Shown piece by piece: positions 62,133-64,000 of a stretch of DNA of 64,000 nt. This DNA is from Paenibacillus brasilensis (GTDB taxonomy: Bacteria > Bacillota > Bacilli > Paenibacillales > Paenibacillaceae), in contig NZ_CP045298.1 in NCBI RefSeq assembly GCF_009363115.1, positions 4,709,501 through 4,773,500 on the forward strand, read 5' to 3'. Both the position numbers and the translations under genes were made by a program. The notes beneath the pieces were generated by a model. It had not been told where the DNA came from, did no database searches, and worked only from the letters and a program-made list of their open reading frames with translations. Positions within the stretch are counted from its first letter, which is position 1. Every line of letters starts with the position of its first letter.

Positions 62133-62861
62133 ATGAAGGTATCTTTATTTATTACCTGTCTGAGTGATGCGATTTATCCCAAGGTGGGGGAAGCGATGGT
62201 ACGCTTGCTTGCCAGATATGGTGTCGAACTGGATTTTCCGAGGGTGCAGACATGCTGCGGCCAGCCGTCCTATAACAGCGGTTACTGGGATGAAACGAGG
62301 GCAGCGGCCAAAACGATTCTGAGAGCGTTTGATGACAGCGATTTTGTCGTATCTCCCTCCGGTTCCTGCACATATATGCTTCACCATTACCCCGAGCTTT
62401 TCAAGGGGGAGCCCGAATGGCTGGACTCGGCGCGGAGGCTGGAGCAAAAGACGTATGAGTTTACACAATTTATGGTGCAGGTGCTTGGCGTGACCGATGT
62501 GGGCGCGTCTTTTCCGCATACGGTAACCTACCATCCGTCTTGCCATGGCACGCGTTTGCTCGGCGTAAAGGAGGAGCCGATGCAGCTGCTTGGCAGCGTA
62601 AAAGGCTTGCAATTGGTGCCGCTCCCTTTTGCCGAGGACTGCTGTGGCTTTGGGGGCACTTTTGCGGTGAAAATGCCGGATATTTCAGGAGCGATGGTAA
62701 CGGAAAAGGTGGATCATATCAGGGAGACGGAGGCTGAGGTCCTGGTCGGACTGGACATGGCCTGCCTAATGAACATTGCCGGAAATCTTCGGTATCGGGA
62801 TGAGCCGGTTCGGGTGATGCATTTGGCTGAGCTGCTGTATGAAGGAGTGAAGCACGCATGA
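62133..62861 (+). CDS. lutA: Lactate utilization protein LutA
   Basis: The 242-residue protein has two CCG-type cysteine motifs, TCCGQPSYNSGYWDE and DCCGFGGTFAVKM, that bind iron-sulfur clusters in the LutA/YkgE and GlcF families, and TYHPSCHGTRLLG. GGGAGGGG lies before the ATG at 62133; a longer start is unsupported. It acts with LutB and LutC in an iron-sulfur enzyme that oxidises L-lactate to pyruvate. It overlaps lutB by four bases. Confidence 0.93.
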   Translation: MKVSLFITCLSDAIYPKVGEAMVRLLARYGVELDFPRVQTCCGQPSYNSGYWDETRAAAKTILRAFDDSDFVVSPSGSCTYMLHHYPELFKGEPEWLDSARRLEQKTYEFTQFMVQVLGVTDVGASFPHTVTYHPSCHGTRLLGVKEEPMQLLGSVKGLQLVPLPFAEDCCGFGGTFAVKMPDISGAMVTEKVDHIRETEAEVLVGLDMACLMNIAGNLRYRDEPVRVMHLAELLYEGVKHA

Positions 62862-64000
62862 CCGCTGTACATTCGCATTCCATGAGTCAAAAGGTCCGTA
62901 AACGCGCGGACTTGGCCCTGAATGACGATTTTCTGCGCAAGGCTGTTCGTTTTACAACAGAGCGGCTGCGTAACGGCAAGCAGGTGGCTTCAACGCAGCA
63001 CGGAAATTGGGAGGAATGGCGTGAACGGGGCCGTCAAATTCGTTTGCATACCATTGCCCATCTGGATTATTACTTAAATCTATTCGTGGAAAATGCCCGT
63101 GCCAACGGGGTGCATATCCATTTTGCCGATACAGCCGCCGACGCGGTACGAATTACACTGGATATTGCTGCACACAGTCAGGCCCGCTCTGTCGTCAAAT
63201 CCAAGTCGATGGTGTCGGAGGAGCTGCATTTAAATCAGGCGCTGGAAGCGGCTGACATTGAGACGATTGAAAGTGACCTCGGCGAATATATTATTCAACT
63301 GGCCGGGGAAGCCCCATCTCACATCGTTATTCCTGCGATTCATAAAAACCGTTATCAGATTGCCGAGCTGCTGTCCAAAGAAGCGGGGGAGGAACTGTCC
63401 GCAGATACGACGGTATTGGCGGGTTTTGTCCGCAAAAAGCTGCGTGAAAAGTTTCTGGCGGCAGATATTGGCATGACAGGCTGTAATTTTGCCATCGCGG
63501 AGACAGGCTCCATGGTCCTGTTTGAAAATGAAGGCAATGCGCGGATGGTATCAACCTTGCCCAAAACGCAGATTACACTGATGGGCATGGAGCGGATTAT
63601 TCCATCCTGGACGGATTTGGAAGTGATGGCTACCTTGCTGCCACGCTCCGCTACCGGACAAAAGCTGACCATGTACATGTCCGGTATTTCAGGCCCGCGG
63701 CGCAGCCAGGATGCTGATGGGCCGGAGGAAATGCACATCATCATCGTGGATAACGGACGTTCGCTCCAACTGGGCAACCCCGAGTTTCAAGAGCTGCTGA
63801 ATTGTATTCGCTGCGGGGCTTGCCTTAATGCGTGTCCGGTTTACCGGCACATTGGTGGACACGCGTATGGCGGGACATATAGCGGCCCTATTGGAGCGGT
63901 ACTTACACCTGCTCTGCACGGCAACATCGAAGAGTGGAATGATATTGCGAGTGCGTCCAGTCTGTGTGGTGCGTGTTATGAAGCCTGTCCAGTCAAAATA
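62858..64000 (+). CDS. lutB: Lactate utilization protein LutB (3' partial)
   Basis: The frame from ATG at 62858 is open to the window edge (381 residues seen). It shows the LutB/YkgF order: an N-terminal LUD-type domain with SKSMVSEELHLN, ETDLGEY-like ESDLGEYI, GCNFAIAETGSMVLFENEGNAR, then ferredoxin-like cysteine motifs CIRCGACLNACPVY and LCGACYEACPVKI for [4Fe-4S] clusters. Start overlaps the lutA stop (ATGA) and follows GAAGGAG. lutC probably lies just outside the window. Confidence 0.95.
   Translation, partial: MTAVHSHSMSQKVRKRADLALNDDFLRKAVRFTTERLRNGKQVASTQHGNWEEWRERGRQIRLHTIAHLDYYLNLFVENARANGVHIHFADTAADAVRITLDIAAHSQARSVVKSKSMVSEELHLNQALEAADIETIESDLGEYIIQLAGEAPSHIVIPAIHKNRYQIAELLSKEAGEELSADTTVLAGFVRKKLREKFLAADIGMTGCNFAIAETGSMVLFENEGNARMVSTLPKTQITLMGMERIIPSWTDLEVMATLLPRSATGQKLTMYMSGISGPRRSQDADGPEEMHIIIVDNGRSLQLGNPEFQELLNCIRCGACLNACPVYRHIGGHAYGGTYSGPIGAVLTPALHGNIEEWNDIASASSLCGACYEACPVKI

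Noticed and set aside
1..64000. CRISPR arrays, tRNA and rRNA genes, prophage modules
   Set aside because: No regularly spaced direct repeats, cloverleaf-like segments, rRNA stretches or phage structural genes were seen on reading.

Overview
The window reads as low-to-mid GC Firmicute chromosome, most likely Paenibacillus (P. polymyxa group). Support comes from AGGAGG-type ribosome sites, Bacillus-type Zur, Fur and LexA boxes, a modular NRPS end, a heparinase/GH88 glycan cluster and YolD-like genes. The genus call is an inference from gene content and style; no marker gene is present.

Layout. 1-3000: the 3' end of an NRPS gene (terminal epimerization domain fused to a serine beta-lactamase/PBP-type domain), its terminator, and an N-terminally truncated MFS exporter. 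3200-5000: a PadR-HAAS pair, an IS66-family remnant and a MarR regulator. 4955-10002: a three-gene uronic-acid glycan operon (heparinase II/III-type lyase, a frameshifted unknown protein, GH88 unsaturated glucuronyl hydrolase). 10000-20000: a siderophore-binding-protein remnant, GNAT/LysR pair, DinG-type helicase, mccA-mccB reverse transsulfuration genes and a large alpha/beta hydrolase. 20115-21177: a small membrane operon on the minus strand.

21495-35427 is the most unusual block: seven collinear genes encoding a secreted/anchored vWA protein, a tubulin-like GTPase, a second protein that looks like a tubulin paralogue without the GTP loop, a polytopic vWA protein, a beta-rich protein, a TRAFAC-type GTPase with zinc-binding CPYC pairs, and a large membrane-anchored GAP1-N2-type protein. 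It looks like a trans-envelope NTP-dependent machine.

38250-49570 is a zinc-starvation island. Three Zur-box-like palindromes precede cysteine-poor ribosomal proteins L33 and L31, two COG0523 (CobW-type) metal GTPases, a YcgQR-like permease pair, a FecBCD-type importer and ZnuCBA. A fourth Zur box lies before folE2 at 55996. Together these form a zinc-sparing and zinc-uptake response.

49600-57000: a quinone-reductase/HxlR pair, a small XRE protein, a single-domain response regulator, an SOS-type WYL/YolD-like pair, and a TetR gene with two matching operators next to an SDR-hydrolase fusion. 57080-61010 is a decaying stretch: a Fur-box-controlled diaminobutyrate aminotransferase with a -1 shift on a slippery A-AAA-AAG, a C-terminally truncated MFS gene, a short 3' remnant of an upstream gene, and rhamnulokinase interrupted by an amber codon. 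61030-64000: a DeoR regulator and the lactate-utilisation genes lutA and lutB (lutB runs off the window). A diverged roughly 75 bp repeat occurs at least twice (49611, 62024), with a partial copy at 52535. I saw no rRNA, tRNA or CRISPR.
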